DNA from: an uncultured Oscillospiraceae bacterium
Lineage (GTDB): Bacteria > Bacillota > Clostridia > Oscillospirales > Acutalibacteraceae
Reading direction: 5' to 3'
NCBI GenBank assembly: GCA_900543555.1
Contig: UQRL01000003.1
Span: 1 to 64,000 of the forward strand
DNA: 64,000 nt
Shown here: positions 42,785 through 51,828 of the stretch, piece after piece
How the letters are laid out: each line of letters opens with the position of its first letter
How positions within the stretch are numbered: position 1 is the stretch's first letter
Made by a program: the position numbers and the translations under genes
The notes under the pieces: model-generated
What the model saw: the letters and a program-made list of their open reading frames with translations, nothing else
The model's database searches: none
What the model was told of the DNA's origin: nothing

Positions 42785-42977
42785 CTCCCGTATGTCCGGT
42801 GAACATACGGGAGCCAGATGCCTCGTGTACATTCGTTTGAGCTTTAACTCTGCAGGGCGGTGAAGCTGTGTTATGATACACCTTGCGCTCGATGTACCCT
42901 GTTCAAACCAGCTCATGGTGTCTCCACCATTTCGCGGCAACAGCCCGTATCCCTGTAGGAGCCTTACCTACCGAACG
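42785..42977 (-). promoter_or_regulatory. M-box (ykoK) magnesium riboswitch with terminator
   Basis: Read on the minus strand, the sequence has the hallmark M-box blocks in order: GGTAAGGCTCCTACAGGGAT, then GGGCTGTTGCCGCGAAA, GGTGGAGACACCATGAGCT and GAACAGGG, then AAGGTGT. The aptamer binds Mg2+ and at high Mg2+ allows formation of the terminator whose stem (12 base pairs, 42788-42813 region) and TTTT end lie at 42785. The expected output gene, mgtA, is a collapsed remnant, yet the switch looks complete. Confidence 0.93.
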
Positions 42978-42982
42978 ATTTT

Positions 42983-43011
42983 ACTGTAGCATGGTTTTAC
43001 TGGCTTGCCAA
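42983..43011 (-). promoter_or_regulatory. Promoter of the M-box/mgtA transcript
   Basis: On the minus strand TTGGCA (43011-43006) and TACAGT (42988-42983) are 17 bases apart. The predicted start, near 42977, coincides with the first base of the aptamer. Confidence 0.75.
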
Positions 43012-43223
43012 GGCCTTTTCAGATTTTCCAGCCCTATCATCCACACCGTTTGATCCGGGCCCGCAGCGAAAAACCTAAAAGGCGGGAGCTTCCCCACAAG
43101 AGGTGTGCGGCACAGGGGCGTTCCAGTTCCCACCTCGCCCCTTGGGCGGAAAGAACCCGCAGAAGGCTTTCGAAATTTTCCGGTTAGTAAAATAAAAACT
43201 TTCCTAAATGGAAGATTTCTCCC

Positions 43224-43252
43224 TGTTCAACGGCCCCAAAAGGCGGTATACT
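43224..43252 (+). promoter_or_regulatory. Promoter of the XRE-regulator/ABC unit
   Basis: TGTTCA (43224-43229) and TATACT (43247-43252) with a 17-base spacer, 30 bases before the start codon. Confidence 0.5.
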
Positions 43253-43281
43253 GGGGCTGTAACCAGAAAGGAGAGTACGGC

Positions 43282-44367
43282 ATGAAAGTGTTGTTAGCCC
43301 AAAAGCTGCGGGAGTTCCGCAAGAAACAGGGCCTCACCCAGGAGCAGCTGGCAGAGGCCATGGGCGTCACCGTGGGCGCGGTGTCCAAGTGGGAGTCCGG
43401 TTCCTCCACCCCGGATATCAGCATTATTTTGGAGCTGGCAGATTTCTTCGAGACCAGCGTGGACGTGCTTTTAGGCTACACTCAGCAAAGTGCCAGCCTG
43501 GAGGACAGCGTCTGCCGCTTGCGGGAATTGCGCATCCAGAAGGAGTACGAAGCCGCCTTTCGGGAGGCGGAAAAGGCCCTAAAACGGTTCCCCAACAATT
43601 TCCAGGTGGTGTACGAGTGCGCCAGAATTTACCAGCTTTCCGGCCTGGAAAACCGCGATACGGCGGCCCTGGCCCGCTGCCAGGAGCTGTACCGCCGCAG
43701 CCTGGAGCTCATCTCCCAAAACGAGGATAGGGAAATCAGCCCGGTGTCCATCTACATCGCCATGGCCAACGCCATGCACAGCGCGGGGGATAAAGAGGGC
43801 GCCCTCAAGCTGCTAAAAGAGTACAACGTGGAGGGCGTCAACAACGCGGAGATTGGCACCATCCTGGCCAAGGAACAGGAAACCAGCCAGGAGTCCCTCA
43901 CCTATCTCACCCGGGCTTTGCTGAACGCGGAAACCGCCATGCTTCAGTTCAGCGTGGGCTACGCCAACGCTTGCCTGCACTTGAACCGGCCCGCCCAGTC
44001 TCTGGAGTTCAACCAGCTGCTATACCAATTCGGCCAGGGCCTCAAGGAGCCGGGAAAAATGTCGTACCTGGATAAAGCCCAGGTCATTCTTCTACTTTTA
44101 AACGCTTTTGCCTGCACCCAGCTGGGGGATAGGGAGCGGACGAAAGAGTACCTGCGCCAGGCCCGGCAGCTGGCCCTGCGGTTCGATGCCGCCCCCAGCT
44201 ACGGCTTAGAGCACCACAAGTTCATCACCCTACAGCGGGACGCCACCGCCTACGACGATTTCGGCCCCACCGCCATGGAGGGCGTGGAAGCCCAGCTGAA
44301 GGACAACGAAAGCGATTACCCCGGCCTGTGGGCCCTGTGGGAGGAGGTTTGTCATGAAGAAGCGTGA
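43282..44367 (+). CDS. XRE-family regulator with C-terminal TPR-like repeats
   Basis: A 361-residue protein. Residues 1-65 are a Cro/C1-type helix-turn-helix (LREFRKKQGLTQEQLAEAMG...SKWESGSSTPDISII). The remaining 290 residues are helical repeats of TPR type (YEAAFREAEKALKRFPNNFQVVYECARIYQLSG). The TPR part may bind a peptide or partner protein. The ATG at 43282 has AAAGGAGAG upstream. The gene overlaps the following ABC exporter gene by 14 bases, so it probably controls its own transporter. Confidence 0.9.
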   Translation: MKVLLAQKLREFRKKQGLTQEQLAEAMGVTVGAVSKWESGSSTPDISIILELADFFETSVDVLLGYTQQSASLEDSVCRLRELRIQKEYEAAFREAEKALKRFPNNFQVVYECARIYQLSGLENRDTAALARCQELYRRSLELISQNEDREISPVSIYIAMANAMHSAGDKEGALKLLKEYNVEGVNNAEIGTILAKEQETSQESLTYLTRALLNAETAMLQFSVGYANACLHLNRPAQSLEFNQLLYQFGQGLKEPGKMSYLDKAQVILLLLNAFACTQLGDRERTKEYLRQARQLALRFDAAPSYGLEHHKFITLQRDATAYDDFGPTAMEGVEAQLKDNESDYPGLWALWEEVCHEEA

Positions 44368-46069
44368 AATCCGGCGGCCCTTTGTCCGCCAATTCTACAG
44401 AAGGAACAAGTTGAATTTTATCCTGGCCTTTGCCGCCACCGTGGTGATGGCCTTTGCGAACCTGGTCATCTCCTGGCTGCTCCAGCAGATTATGGACTTG
44501 ATGGCGGGCAGCGGCAACACCCTTTCCCTGGGAGGAATCTGCTGGGTGCTTTTGGGCATTGCGGCCACCATCGTTTTGGTGGGTGCTGTCCGGGCCTACG
44601 CCCTGCCCCGGTTCTTCACCCGGGCCATAGGCCAGTATAAGGACTACGCCTACAGCCAGCTGTTAAAGAAGAACATCTCCACCTTTTCCCGGGAGAGCAC
44701 CTCCACCTATTTGTCCGCCCTCTCCAACGACGCCAACAGCATCGAGGTGAACTACCTGGAAAAGCTCTTTGACCTGGTGATGGACGCCATCCTCTGCGTG
44801 GGCGCCTTTTTGATGATGCTTTGGTACAGCCCCCTGCTCACCTTGATTGCCCTGGTGCTTTCCCTGCTGCCTTTGGGCGCCTCTCTGGTGGCGGGCAAGC
44901 ACTTGGCCAGCCGGGAGCAGGAAGTCTCCCGGAAAAACGACAGTTTCCTCTCCATGGTCAAAGACGGCCTCACCGGCTTCTCCGTGGTGAAGAGCTTCAA
45001 AGCCGAGAAGGAGATCCTGCGGCTGTTCTCCCAAAGCAACGCCCAGGCCCAAGAGGCCAAGCGCCGCCGGATGTGCCTGGCCCAGGTGCTGCGCTCCTTG
45101 GGCAGCGTGGCGGGGGTGGTGGCCCAGTTCGGGGTGTTCCTGGCGGCGGCTGTGCTGGCTTTGGCGGGCAAAGGCGTCACTCCCGGCGTGGCCGGGGTGT
45201 TCCTCCAGCTCAGCGGGCTTTCCATCATGTTCCTGCAGGAGGGGCCTGAGATGCTGGCCAACCGCCGGTCGGCTTTGGCCCTTATCGACAAGCTGGCGGA
45301 ATCCCTCTCCCAAAACGTCCGGGAGGAGGGTGCCCCTATCCCCAAAAAGCTGGAAGAGGGCATCCAGGTGCGGGACCTCTCCTTCTCCTACCAAGAGGGC
45401 GAGGAGGTGCTCTACCACGTAAACGCCCAGTTCCAGGCGGGGAAGAGCTACGCCCTGGTGGGCGCTTCCGGCTCGGGGAAGTCCACCTTGCTGAATTTGC
45501 TCATGGCGGGCCACGGCGGCTACTCCGGGGAAATCCTCTACGATGGCCGGGAGCTTTCCACCGTCAGCACCCAGTCCCTTTACGAGCTGGTCTCCATGGT
45601 GGAGCAGAACGTGTTTGTGTTCAACAGCACCTTGCGGGACAACATCACCATGTTCCGGGACTTCCCGCCCCAGCAGGTCCAGCGGGCCGAGGAGCTTTCG
45701 GGCCTTGCCCCCATCATCCAGGAGAAGGGCGAGGACTGCCTCTGCGGGGAGAACGGCGCGGGGCTTTCCGGCGGCCAGCGCCAGCGGGTGTCCATTGCCC
45801 GGTGTTTGCTGCGGCACACCCCGGTACTCCTGGTGGACGAGGCCACCGCTTCCCTGGATAAGGAGACAGCCTTCCGCATCTCCAGCTCCATCCTGGATTT
45901 GAAGGGCCTCACCCGGGTGGTGGTCACCCACTCTTTGGACGAGGCGCTCCTTAGCCGGTACGACGGCATCCTGGTGCTGCACCACGGCCGCGTGGTGGAG
46001 ACCGGCCAGTTCCAAGAGCTGATGGACCGCAAGGGCTTGTTCTACTCCCTGTACACTGTGGCCCAGTAG
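44354..46069 (+). CDS. ABC exporter, fused membrane and ATPase domains
   Basis: A 571-residue half-transporter that would work as a dimer. The N-terminal 310 residues hold six membrane helices of the type I exporter fold. The ATPase domain shows Walker A GASGSGKST, Q-loop SMVEQNVFVF, signature LSGGQRQRVS and Walker B VLLVDEATASLDKE. Family members export drugs, peptides or lipids. A single half-transporter gene under a TPR-XRE regulator fits peptide or drug efflux, but the substrate is open. GAGGAGG lies six bases before the start at 44354. Confidence 0.93.
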   Translation: MKKREIRRPFVRQFYRRNKLNFILAFAATVVMAFANLVISWLLQQIMDLMAGSGNTLSLGGICWVLLGIAATIVLVGAVRAYALPRFFTRAIGQYKDYAYSQLLKKNISTFSRESTSTYLSALSNDANSIEVNYLEKLFDLVMDAILCVGAFLMMLWYSPLLTLIALVLSLLPLGASLVAGKHLASREQEVSRKNDSFLSMVKDGLTGFSVVKSFKAEKEILRLFSQSNAQAQEAKRRRMCLAQVLRSLGSVAGVVAQFGVFLAAAVLALAGKGVTPGVAGVFLQLSGLSIMFLQEGPEMLANRRSALALIDKLAESLSQNVREEGAPIPKKLEEGIQVRDLSFSYQEGEEVLYHVNAQFQAGKSYALVGASGSGKSTLLNLLMAGHGGYSGEILYDGRELSTVSTQSLYELVSMVEQNVFVFNSTLRDNITMFRDFPPQQVQRAEELSGLAPIIQEKGEDCLCGENGAGLSGGQRQRVSIARCLLRHTPVLLVDEATASLDKETAFRISSSILDLKGLTRVVVTHSLDEALLSRYDGILVLHHGRVVETGQFQELMDRKGLFYSLYTVAQ

Positions 46070-46150
46070 AGAGGCGTGGAGAGCTGCGCCCGGTTCCGCC
46101 CGTGCAAAAGTCCCCCGCTGTGTCCCTTTTGTCCCGGCGGCGAAGAGGGA

Positions 46151-46179
46151 TTTACATTTCTGCTTTGCTGCGGTATAAT
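46151..46179 (+). promoter_or_regulatory. Promoter of the M29 aminopeptidase gene
   Basis: TTTACA (46151-46156) and a perfect TATAAT (46174-46179), spacer 17. Confidence 0.75.
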
Positions 46180-46216
46180 GGCGCATAGATAAAGCGCGCA
46201 AAAGGAGGAACATCCC

Positions 46217-47413
46217 ATGGACTTGGAAACTATGAAACGCAAATACGCCTACACCCTGGCCCGGGTGGGGCTGAATGTGCAGAAGGGCCAGACCGTTTTG
46301 GTGGAAGCCGCCATCGAGGGCTGGCAGTTTGCCAGCCTCTTCGCCGAGGAGTGCTATAAGCTGGGCGCCGGCAATGTGGTTGTCAACTACCTGGACCAGG
46401 CCAGCTTAAAGGTGGCTGCCCACTACCGCCCCGACGCAGACGTCCGCCGGGTGGAGGACTGGGAGCGTTCCATGTACCAGAAGTACCTGGATGAGGGCGC
46501 CTGCTACGTCCGCCTGGAGGGTGTGAACCCCCAGCTGATGGAGGGCGTCAGCGAGAAGGAGTCCAACGCCATTTTCGCCCATGTGGACGGCGTGCGGAAC
46601 ATCATGCGCAAGGCCAGCCGGGAGAAGCACTGCCAGTGGCTCATCGCTATGGTGCCCACCGTGGAGTGGGCCGAGTACATCCTGGAGAAGAAGGGGGAGG
46701 AGGCCCTTGGGGAGCTGTGGGAAATCCTCTTGAAGCTGTGCTACATTGACGAGGACAACAACGTGGTGAAGACCTGGGAGGAGCTCCACGCCCAGAAGGC
46801 AGCCCGCGGTAAGGCCGTGGACGCCCTGAAGCTGACAAAGCTCCACTACACCGCCGGGAACGGCACGGACCTCACCGTGGGCCTGACCCCTTGGTCCAAA
46901 TTCGGCCACGAGGGCGCCCCCGCCATCCCCTTCACCCCCAACATCCCCACCGAGGAAATCTGCACCACCCCCGCCAAGTACGAGACAAACGGCGTGGTGT
47001 ACGCCTCCCGGCCCTTGGTGCTGGGCGGCAAGAAGATTGAGAACTTCGGCTTCCGCTTTGAAAAGGGAAAGGTGGTGGAGGTCCTGGCCGGCGCCGGCAA
47101 GGAAATGCTGGAAGCTTTGGTGGCCACTGACGAAAACGCCGGCTACCTGGGCGAGGCCGCCTTGGTGGAGTACCATTCCCCCATCAGCATGAGCGGCCTG
47201 GTGTATTACACCACCCTCATCGACGAAAACGCCAGCTGTCACCTGGCGCTGGGCCGGGGGCTCAACTCCTCCCCCGCGGGCCAGCCGGACTTGTTCAACG
47301 ATTCCACCATCCACATCGACTTCATGATCGGCACCCCCGACATGAAGATTGTGGGCACCACAGAGGACGGCAGGGAGGTGGAAATCTTCCGGGACGGCGA
47401 CTTTGCCCTGTAA
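46217..47413 (+). CDS. Aminopeptidase, M29 family
   Basis: A 398-residue cytosolic metallo-aminopeptidase of the thermophilic (AmpS/PepS) family, which removes N-terminal residues from peptides with two metal ions. Family phrases include FTPNIPTEEICTTP (metal-ligand Glu), ENFGFRFEKGKVVE, LGEAALVEYHSPIS, SCHLALGRGL and HIDFMIGTPDM (His and Asp ligands). Length is normal for the family. AAAGGAGG lies upstream of the start. It is monocistronic, bounded by a promoter and a strong terminator. Confidence 0.93.
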   Translation: MDLETMKRKYAYTLARVGLNVQKGQTVLVEAAIEGWQFASLFAEECYKLGAGNVVVNYLDQASLKVAAHYRPDADVRRVEDWERSMYQKYLDEGACYVRLEGVNPQLMEGVSEKESNAIFAHVDGVRNIMRKASREKHCQWLIAMVPTVEWAEYILEKKGEEALGELWEILLKLCYIDEDNNVVKTWEELHAQKAARGKAVDALKLTKLHYTAGNGTDLTVGLTPWSKFGHEGAPAIPFTPNIPTEEICTTPAKYETNGVVYASRPLVLGGKKIENFGFRFEKGKVVEVLAGAGKEMLEALVATDENAGYLGEAALVEYHSPISMSGLVYYTTLIDENASCHLALGRGLNSSPAGQPDLFNDSTIHIDFMIGTPDMKIVGTTEDGREVEIFRDGDFAL

Positions 47414-47424
47414 CCCTTAAACGC

Positions 47425-47454
47425 GAAAAAGCCCCCGTATGCCGGGGGCTTTTC
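47425..47454 (+). terminator. Terminator of the M29 aminopeptidase gene
   Basis: AAAAGCCCCCG/CGGGGGCTTTT arms around a four-base loop, T-rich end. Confidence 0.88.
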
Positions 47455-47463
47455 TGCTGCATA

Positions 47464-47491
47464 AAAAGCACCGGGCATCCCCGGCGCTTTT
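47464..47491 (-). terminator. Terminator of the RidA gene
   Basis: On the minus strand AAAAGCGCCGGGG pairs with CCCGGTGCTTTT (one G-U pair), giving a T-rich end just below the RidA stop. Confidence 0.82.
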
Positions 47492-47503
47492 CTTGTTGGC
47501 TGT

Positions 47504-47875
47504 TTACTTTTTCAGGGCAATGGCCTCAATCTCGCACAGCACGCCCTTGGGCAGCTCCTTCACCGCCACGCAGCTGCGGGCGGGATTGGAGGTGAAATAC
47601 TTGGCGTACACCTCGTTAAAGGCGGCGAAGTCCTTCATGTCCGCCAAGAAGCACAGCGTCTTAAAGACCTGCTCAAACCCAGAGCCGCCGGCCTCCAAAA
47701 TGGCGCCCACGTTCTTGCAGCTCTGCTCCGCCTGGGCGGTGATGCCTTCCGGCGCCGCGCCGGTCTGGGGGTCCACCGGCAGCTGGCCGGAGGTGTACAC
47801 CACGCCGTTTACCTCATACCCCTGGGAATAGGGGCCAATGGCGGCGGGGGCGTTCTCAGTATGGATTTTGTTCAT
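47504..47875 (-). CDS. ridA: RidA family imine/enamine deaminase
   Basis: A 123-residue protein with the full RidA fold. It has the N-terminal APAAIGPYSQGYEVNGVVYTSGQ and, near the C-terminus, ARSCVAVKELPKGVLCEIEAIA, with the substrate-binding Arg and the conserved Glu. RidA hydrolyses reactive 2-aminoacrylate released by PLP enzymes to pyruvate and ammonia and so protects other enzymes. It is transcribed alone, convergent with the aminopeptidase. Confidence 0.94.
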   Translation of the reverse strand: MNKIHTENAPAAIGPYSQGYEVNGVVYTSGQLPVDPQTGAAPEGITAQAEQSCKNVGAILEAGGSGFEQVFKTLCFLADMKDFAAFNEVYAKYFTSNPARSCVAVKELPKGVLCEIEAIALKK

Positions 47876-48078
47876 AAGTCCTGCTCCCTTCCAATAGGTT
47901 CTTTTCTCTTATTATTGGGGAAGAACCGCCATTTGTCAAGGTGCTCCCGCAAAAGCGCCTTTTGGAAAGGCCCGCGCCTCTGGGCCCGGCGGGATGCGGC
48001 GCTTGCGCTGTTGGGAGAGCTGCACCATCCCACAGGGGGGAATAGGGGCCGCCGCTGAACGCCTTGCAAAGATACGCA

Positions 48079-48107
48079 TTGAAAAAAGCGGCGGACCCGG
48101 GTATAAT
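48079..48107 (+). promoter_or_regulatory. Promoter of the TetR-family gene
   Basis: TTGAAA (48079-48084) and TATAAT (48102-48107), spacer 17. Confidence 0.75.
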
Positions 48108-48151
48108 ATTCAGAGGCGGCCATCGAGGATGGCCAGGGGGGAGGAAATGCC

Positions 48152-48700
48152 GTGCCGGTTGATATGAAAGAGGTCATTGCCCAGGCAGCCATGAAGCTTT
48201 TAATCGAGAAGCATGCGAAAAAGCTGACGGTAAAGGATATTGTGGAGGAATGCCACATCACCCGCCAAACCTTTTATTATCACTTTGCGGATATTCCTGA
48301 GATGTTCCGCTGGATTTTAGAACAGCAGGGCCAGCGCGCCTTGCTGGAGGCCAAGGCACAGGCAGGGGGAGAAAAGGGCCTTCGCTGCCTGTTCGTCATG
48401 GCGCTGGAGGCCATGCCCTATTTGCGCCGTGTAGAGCGCACCCCTTACGGGGAGGAGCTGCAGCGGATGGTGGCCCAGTCCATTCAGAATATCTTTGAGA
48501 AGATTATCGAAGAGAAGGGGCTGTATGCCCAGTGCAGCCGCGGGGAGATCAAGCTCATCCTGCGGTACCATGTGGGGGCTATTCTGGGGCTGTTTCAAAG
48601 CTGGGGGCCGGAGGACACCCAAAACCTGGATACGATCGTCCATACCGTATTTTTGCTGATGACCGAGGGCATATCCCCGCAGGAAGGGGCCAACCTATAA
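48152..48700 (+). CDS. TetR-family transcriptional regulator
   Basis: A 182-residue regulator. The N-terminal helix-turn-helix (AMKLLIEKHAKKLTVKDIVEECHITRQTFYYHF) is canonical; the ligand domain is all-helical and resembles DhaS/TetR_C-type folds. The GTG at 48152 is chosen because GGGGGGAGGAAA precedes it. It stands 147 bases upstream of the ftsH operon with a terminator in between, so it may act on that operon or on a distant target. Confidence 0.87.
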   Translation: MPVDMKEVIAQAAMKLLIEKHAKKLTVKDIVEECHITRQTFYYHFADIPEMFRWILEQQGQRALLEAKAQAGGEKGLRCLFVMALEAMPYLRRVERTPYGEELQRMVAQSIQNIFEKIIEEKGLYAQCSRGEIKLILRYHVGAILGLFQSWGPEDTQNLDTIVHTVFLLMTEGISPQEGANL

Positions 48701-48721
48701 AAAAAGCAGATGGACAGTTTT

Positions 48722-48758
48722 GCCGGATTGTAAAGCTTTTTTACAATCCGGCTTTTTT
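48722..48758 (+). terminator. Terminator of the TetR-family gene
   Basis: A 12-base-pair stem (48722-48733 with 48741-48752) followed by six T. Confidence 0.9.
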
Positions 48759-48785
48759 GTCCAGACAGAATGGGAGAAGTGATTC

Positions 48786-48814
48786 TGGACGCGTCCGCCA
48801 TTCCGCTGTAGAAT
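48786..48814 (+). promoter_or_regulatory. Candidate promoter of the ftsH operon
   Basis: TGGACG (48786-48791) and TAGAAT (48809-48814) with a 17-base spacer, 33 bases before the GTG start. Confidence 0.5.
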
Positions 48815-48847
48815 GCAGGCAGACCCAATGGAAAGGAGAGATCAAGC

Positions 48848-49270
48848 GTGGCGCATGAGATCATGAGCGTAAAGCTTTGTGAGCTGGATGACCGTGTTGC
48901 CAGGCTCCACAGCCGGTTGCGCCTGACCGAGACAGCGGACGCCGGAACACTGGACTGGGAGATTGCGGAGCAGGAGCGGCAGTGCGCGGAAACGGCTTTA
49001 ACTCTGGCCCAGAGGCTGGCCCACTCCAAGGGGGCTGTGGCCCGAGAGCTTTCGGAAACGTATGAAAAAATGGAAAGCCAGCTTCAGTTGATGGCCAGCA
49101 GCTTGGGGCCGGCGGTGCAACAGAGCGAAGCCCCCGCGGACGAACAAGCATTTCTGGCGGAGTATGCCCTGGATTTCGCCCTTTTGGCTGTGGAACGGGC
49201 GCTGCTGCTCTCCATGCAGGCAATTTACGCACAGCAAATTCTAGAAACGGAAGAAAGGAACAAGCGATGA
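48848..49270 (+). CDS. 140-residue all-helical protein coupled to FtsH
   Basis: A charged, Ala/Leu/Glu-rich protein predicted to be almost entirely helical, with a coiled-coil pattern over about 10-85 (CELDDRVARLHSRLRLTET, EIAEQERQCAETALTLAQRL). No family is recognised. Its stop overlaps the FtsH start (ATGA), so the two are produced in step; an adaptor or regulator of FtsH is a fair inference. The GTG at 48848 has AAAGGAGAG upstream. Confidence 0.75.
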   Translation: MAHEIMSVKLCELDDRVARLHSRLRLTETADAGTLDWEIAEQERQCAETALTLAQRLAHSKGAVARELSETYEKMESQLQLMASSLGPAVQQSEAPADEQAFLAEYALDFALLAVERALLLSMQAIYAQQILETEERNKR

Positions 49271-51093
49271 AAGAAGTGAGATCCCCCAAAAAACCGTTGA
49301 TTTATTACGGCCTCATCGTGATGGCGGTGCTCCTGCTGTTCAACATGCTAATCACGCCGATGATTGTCCAGCACCGGGTGAAAGAGGTGGACTACGGCGC
49401 CTTTGTCCAAATGGCAGAGGACAAGGACCTGGGCCTGGTAGAGGTGGATGAGACAGAGAACCAGGTTGTCTTTACCAACAAAGAAGGCACCGCCATCTAT
49501 AAGGCGGGTATGATCCCCGATCCCGACCTTGCCCAGCTACTTAAGGATTCCGGAGCCCAGTACTCGGGGCAGATCCTGCAGCGGGCAAACCCCATGCTCA
49601 GCTTCCTCATCAGCTGGGTGCTGCCCATAGTCCTGTTCGCCCTGCTGGGCTACTATATGAATAAAAAACTGATGCAGCGGGCTGGCGGCCCCAACGCGAT
49701 GAGCTTTGGAAAATCCAACGCCAAGGTGTATGTCCAGTCCACCAAGGGCATCAAATTTTCTGATGTGGCCGGCGAGGATGAGGCCAAAGAAAGCCTGAAG
49801 GAGATTGTGGACTATCTTCATAACCCCAGAAAGTACACCGAGGCCGGGGCCTCCATGCCCAAGGGGATCTTGCTGGTGGGCCCTCCCGGCACCGGCAAGA
49901 CCATGCTGGCCAAGGCGGTGGCCGGAGAGGCAAGCGTGCCCTTCTTCTCCATGTCTGGCAGTGAGTTTGTGGAGATGTTTGTGGGCATGGGCGCCTCTAA
50001 GGTGCGGGACCTTTTTAAGCAGGCAAAGGAAAAGGCCCCCTGCATTGTGTTTATCGACGAGATCGACGCCATCGGCCAAAAGCGCAACGCAGGCAGTATA
50101 GGCGGGAACGACGAGCGGGAGCAGACATTGAACCAGCTGCTTACAGAGATGGATGGCTTTGAGGAAAACACGGGGGTCATCATTCTGGCGGCCACCAACC
50201 GGCCGGAGAGCCTGGACCCTGCCCTGACCCGCCCCGGCCGGTTCGACCGCCGGGTGCCTGTGGAGCTGCCGGACCTGCAGGGCCGGGAGGCCATTTTGAA
50301 GGTGCACGCCAAAAAGATCAGGGTGGCCCCGGATGTGGACTTCCACACCATTGCCCGCATGGCTGCGGGTGCCTCTGGCGCGGAACTGGCGAACATCGTC
50401 AATGAGGCCGCCCTGCGGGCAGTGCGGCAAAACCGCACTGTGGTGACGGAGGCCGACCTGGAAGAGAGCATTGAAACGGTGATTGCCGGGTACCAAAAGA
50501 AGAACGCCGTCCTCTCGGACCGGGAGAAGCTCATTGTCTCTTACCACGAGATCGGCCATGCCTTGGTGGCGGCAAAACAGTCCCATTCCGCCCCCGTGCA
50601 GAAAATTACCATCATCCCCCGCACCAGTGGAGCTTTGGGTTACACCATGCAGGTGGACACCGGGGAGAAAAACCTGCTGACCAAGGAGGAGCTGGAAAAT
50701 AAAATTGCCACCCTGACAGGGGGCCGGGCCGCCGAGGAAGTGGTGTTCGGCTCGATCACCACAGGCGCCAGCAACGATATTGAGCAGGCCACGAAATTGG
50801 CCCGGGCCATGATCACCCGCTACGGCATGAGCCGCAACTTTGACATGGTGGCCTTGGAGACCGTGCAGAACCAGTACCTGGGGGGTGACACCTCCCTCGC
50901 CTGCTCTGCGGAGACCGCCGCCCAAATTGACCAGCAGGTAGTGGACCTGGTGAAGGCCCAGCATGAGAAGGCGAAGAAGATATTGACAGACAACAGCGGC
51001 AAGCTCCATGAGCTGGCCAAATACCTCTACGAAAAGGAAACCATCACCGGGGAGGAGTTTATGGGTATTCTGGAAGGGGGCGCCAAGCCATGA
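49267..51093 (+). CDS. ftsH: ATP-dependent zinc metalloprotease FtsH
   Basis: A 608-residue membrane protease. Two N-terminal helices (about 10-30 and 110-130) flank a short external domain. The AAA module has Walker A GPPGTGKT (205-212), Walker [13 protein letters not shown] and the second region of homology [20 protein letters not shown]. The M41 protease site is HEIGH at 427-431, with a later Asp in [14 protein letters not shown]. FtsH hexamers degrade membrane and short-lived regulatory proteins. This copy is in an unusual three-gene unit and may be a second FtsH, apart from the housekeeping one near tilS/hpt; that is not visible here. Confidence 0.95.
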   Translation: MKEVRSPKKPLIYYGLIVMAVLLLFNMLITPMIVQHRVKEVDYGAFVQMAEDKDLGLVEVDETENQVVFTNKEGTAIYKAGMIPDPDLAQLLKDSGAQYSGQILQRANPMLSFLISWVLPIVLFALLGYYMNKKLMQRAGGPNAMSFGKSNAKVYVQSTKGIKFSDVAGEDEAKESLKEIVDYLHNPRKYTEAGASMPKGILLVGPPGTGKTMLAKAVAGEASVPFFSMSGSEFVEMFVGMGASKVRDLFKQAKEKAPCIVFIDEIDAIGQKRNAGSIGGNDEREQTLNQLLTEMDGFEENTGVIILAATNRPESLDPALTRPGRFDRRVPVELPDLQGREAILKVHAKKIRVAPDVDFHTIARMAAGASGAELANIVNEAALRAVRQNRTVVTEADLEESIETVIAGYQKKNAVLSDREKLIVSYHEIGHALVAAKQSHSAPVQKITIIPRTSGALGYTMQVDTGEKNLLTKEELENKIATLTGGRAAEEVVFGSITTGASNDIEQATKLARAMITRYGMSRNFDMVALETVQNQYLGGDTSLACSAETAAQIDQQVVDLVKAQHEKAKKILTDNSGKLHELAKYLYEKETITGEEFMGILEGGAKP

Positions 51094-51641
51094 GAACCCC
51101 TCGGCAGAAAAGGCCCTGGTACCGGCGGGTTGGCTGGTGGGATCTGTTGGTGGGCGTTGCCCTCATCGCCCTGGGGGCCGCCTCCCTGATGAACCCCGAT
51201 CTGGCGGTGGAAGGCCTGGCCTATGCCTACGGCATTGCCGGCGTGATTGTGGGAGTGGCCGATATCCTGCGCTATATCCGAGTGGAACGGTTTACAGGGT
51301 TGGGGCCGTTGGTTTCCCTGGTTTCCGGGGTGCTCAGCGTCATGTCCGGGGTGGTGATCCTGGTCCATCCCCGCGTGGGAATTGCAGTGTTTTCCCTGTT
51401 GTTCGCTGTGTGGTTTATGGCCCACTGCATCTCACGGCTGGCGGGTTTGCCCCAGGTGCGTTTGGCGGCGGGGAGAGGTATGTACTGCTTCGCTCTCGCG
51501 CTCAATCTCATCGGCTTAGTCGCTGGGATACTTTTGGCCGTGATGCCCTTCCGTGCCGCCACAGCTTTGGGCTACCTGGCCGGGTTGTACCTTATCGTTT
51601 TGGGAGTGGAGAGTGTTGCCATGGCGTTTTTCCCCCTGTGA
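51090..51641 (+). CDS. HdeD/DUF308-family membrane protein
   Basis: A 183-residue protein with six hydrophobic helices in pairs, including WWDLLVGVALIALGAASLMNP and LGYLAGLYLIVLGVESVAMAF, the internal-repeat pattern of HdeD/DUF308 proteins (acid-resistance membrane proteins in enterics). The start overlaps the FtsH stop (ATGA), so it may be a membrane partner or substrate of FtsH. Confidence 0.85.
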   Translation: MRTPRQKRPWYRRVGWWDLLVGVALIALGAASLMNPDLAVEGLAYAYGIAGVIVGVADILRYIRVERFTGLGPLVSLVSGVLSVMSGVVILVHPRVGIAVFSLLFAVWFMAHCISRLAGLPQVRLAAGRGMYCFALALNLIGLVAGILLAVMPFRAATALGYLAGLYLIVLGVESVAMAFFPL

Positions 51642-51675
51642 GATGGCGCGATACCATTTAGAAAGGAGGCCCGTT

Positions 51676-51828
51676 ATGAAGGAAGAGGATCGAAGGCTTG
51701 GCGCAGAAACGAGGAAATGTGTTCGGATGGGGTCCGGCGCAGCAGTGGGGGTGTTACAGCCCCGTGCTCCCCGGTGCCTAAGGGGCGGAAAGAAAGAGGG
51801 AGAGTATGAATCTGCTGGTCAGCCTTGA
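51676..51828 (+). CDS. Possible 50-codon reading frame before the glycosyltransferase gene
   Basis: AAAGGAGG stands seven bases before the ATG at 51676, a very good ribosome-binding site. The reading frame runs 50 codons and ends 22 bases inside the next gene. The product (MKEEDRRLGAETRKCVRMGS...) is basic and has no recognised family. It may be a leader that couples translation of the glycosyltransferase, or the relic of a lost gene. Confidence 0.35.
   Translation: MKEEDRRLGAETRKCVRMGSGAAVGVLQPRAPRCLRGGKKEGEYESAGQP

Noticed and set aside
42644-42940. A 98-codon minus-strand frame over the mgtA leader
   Set aside because: It overlaps the M-box aptamer and terminator, whose conserved blocks explain the sequence better.
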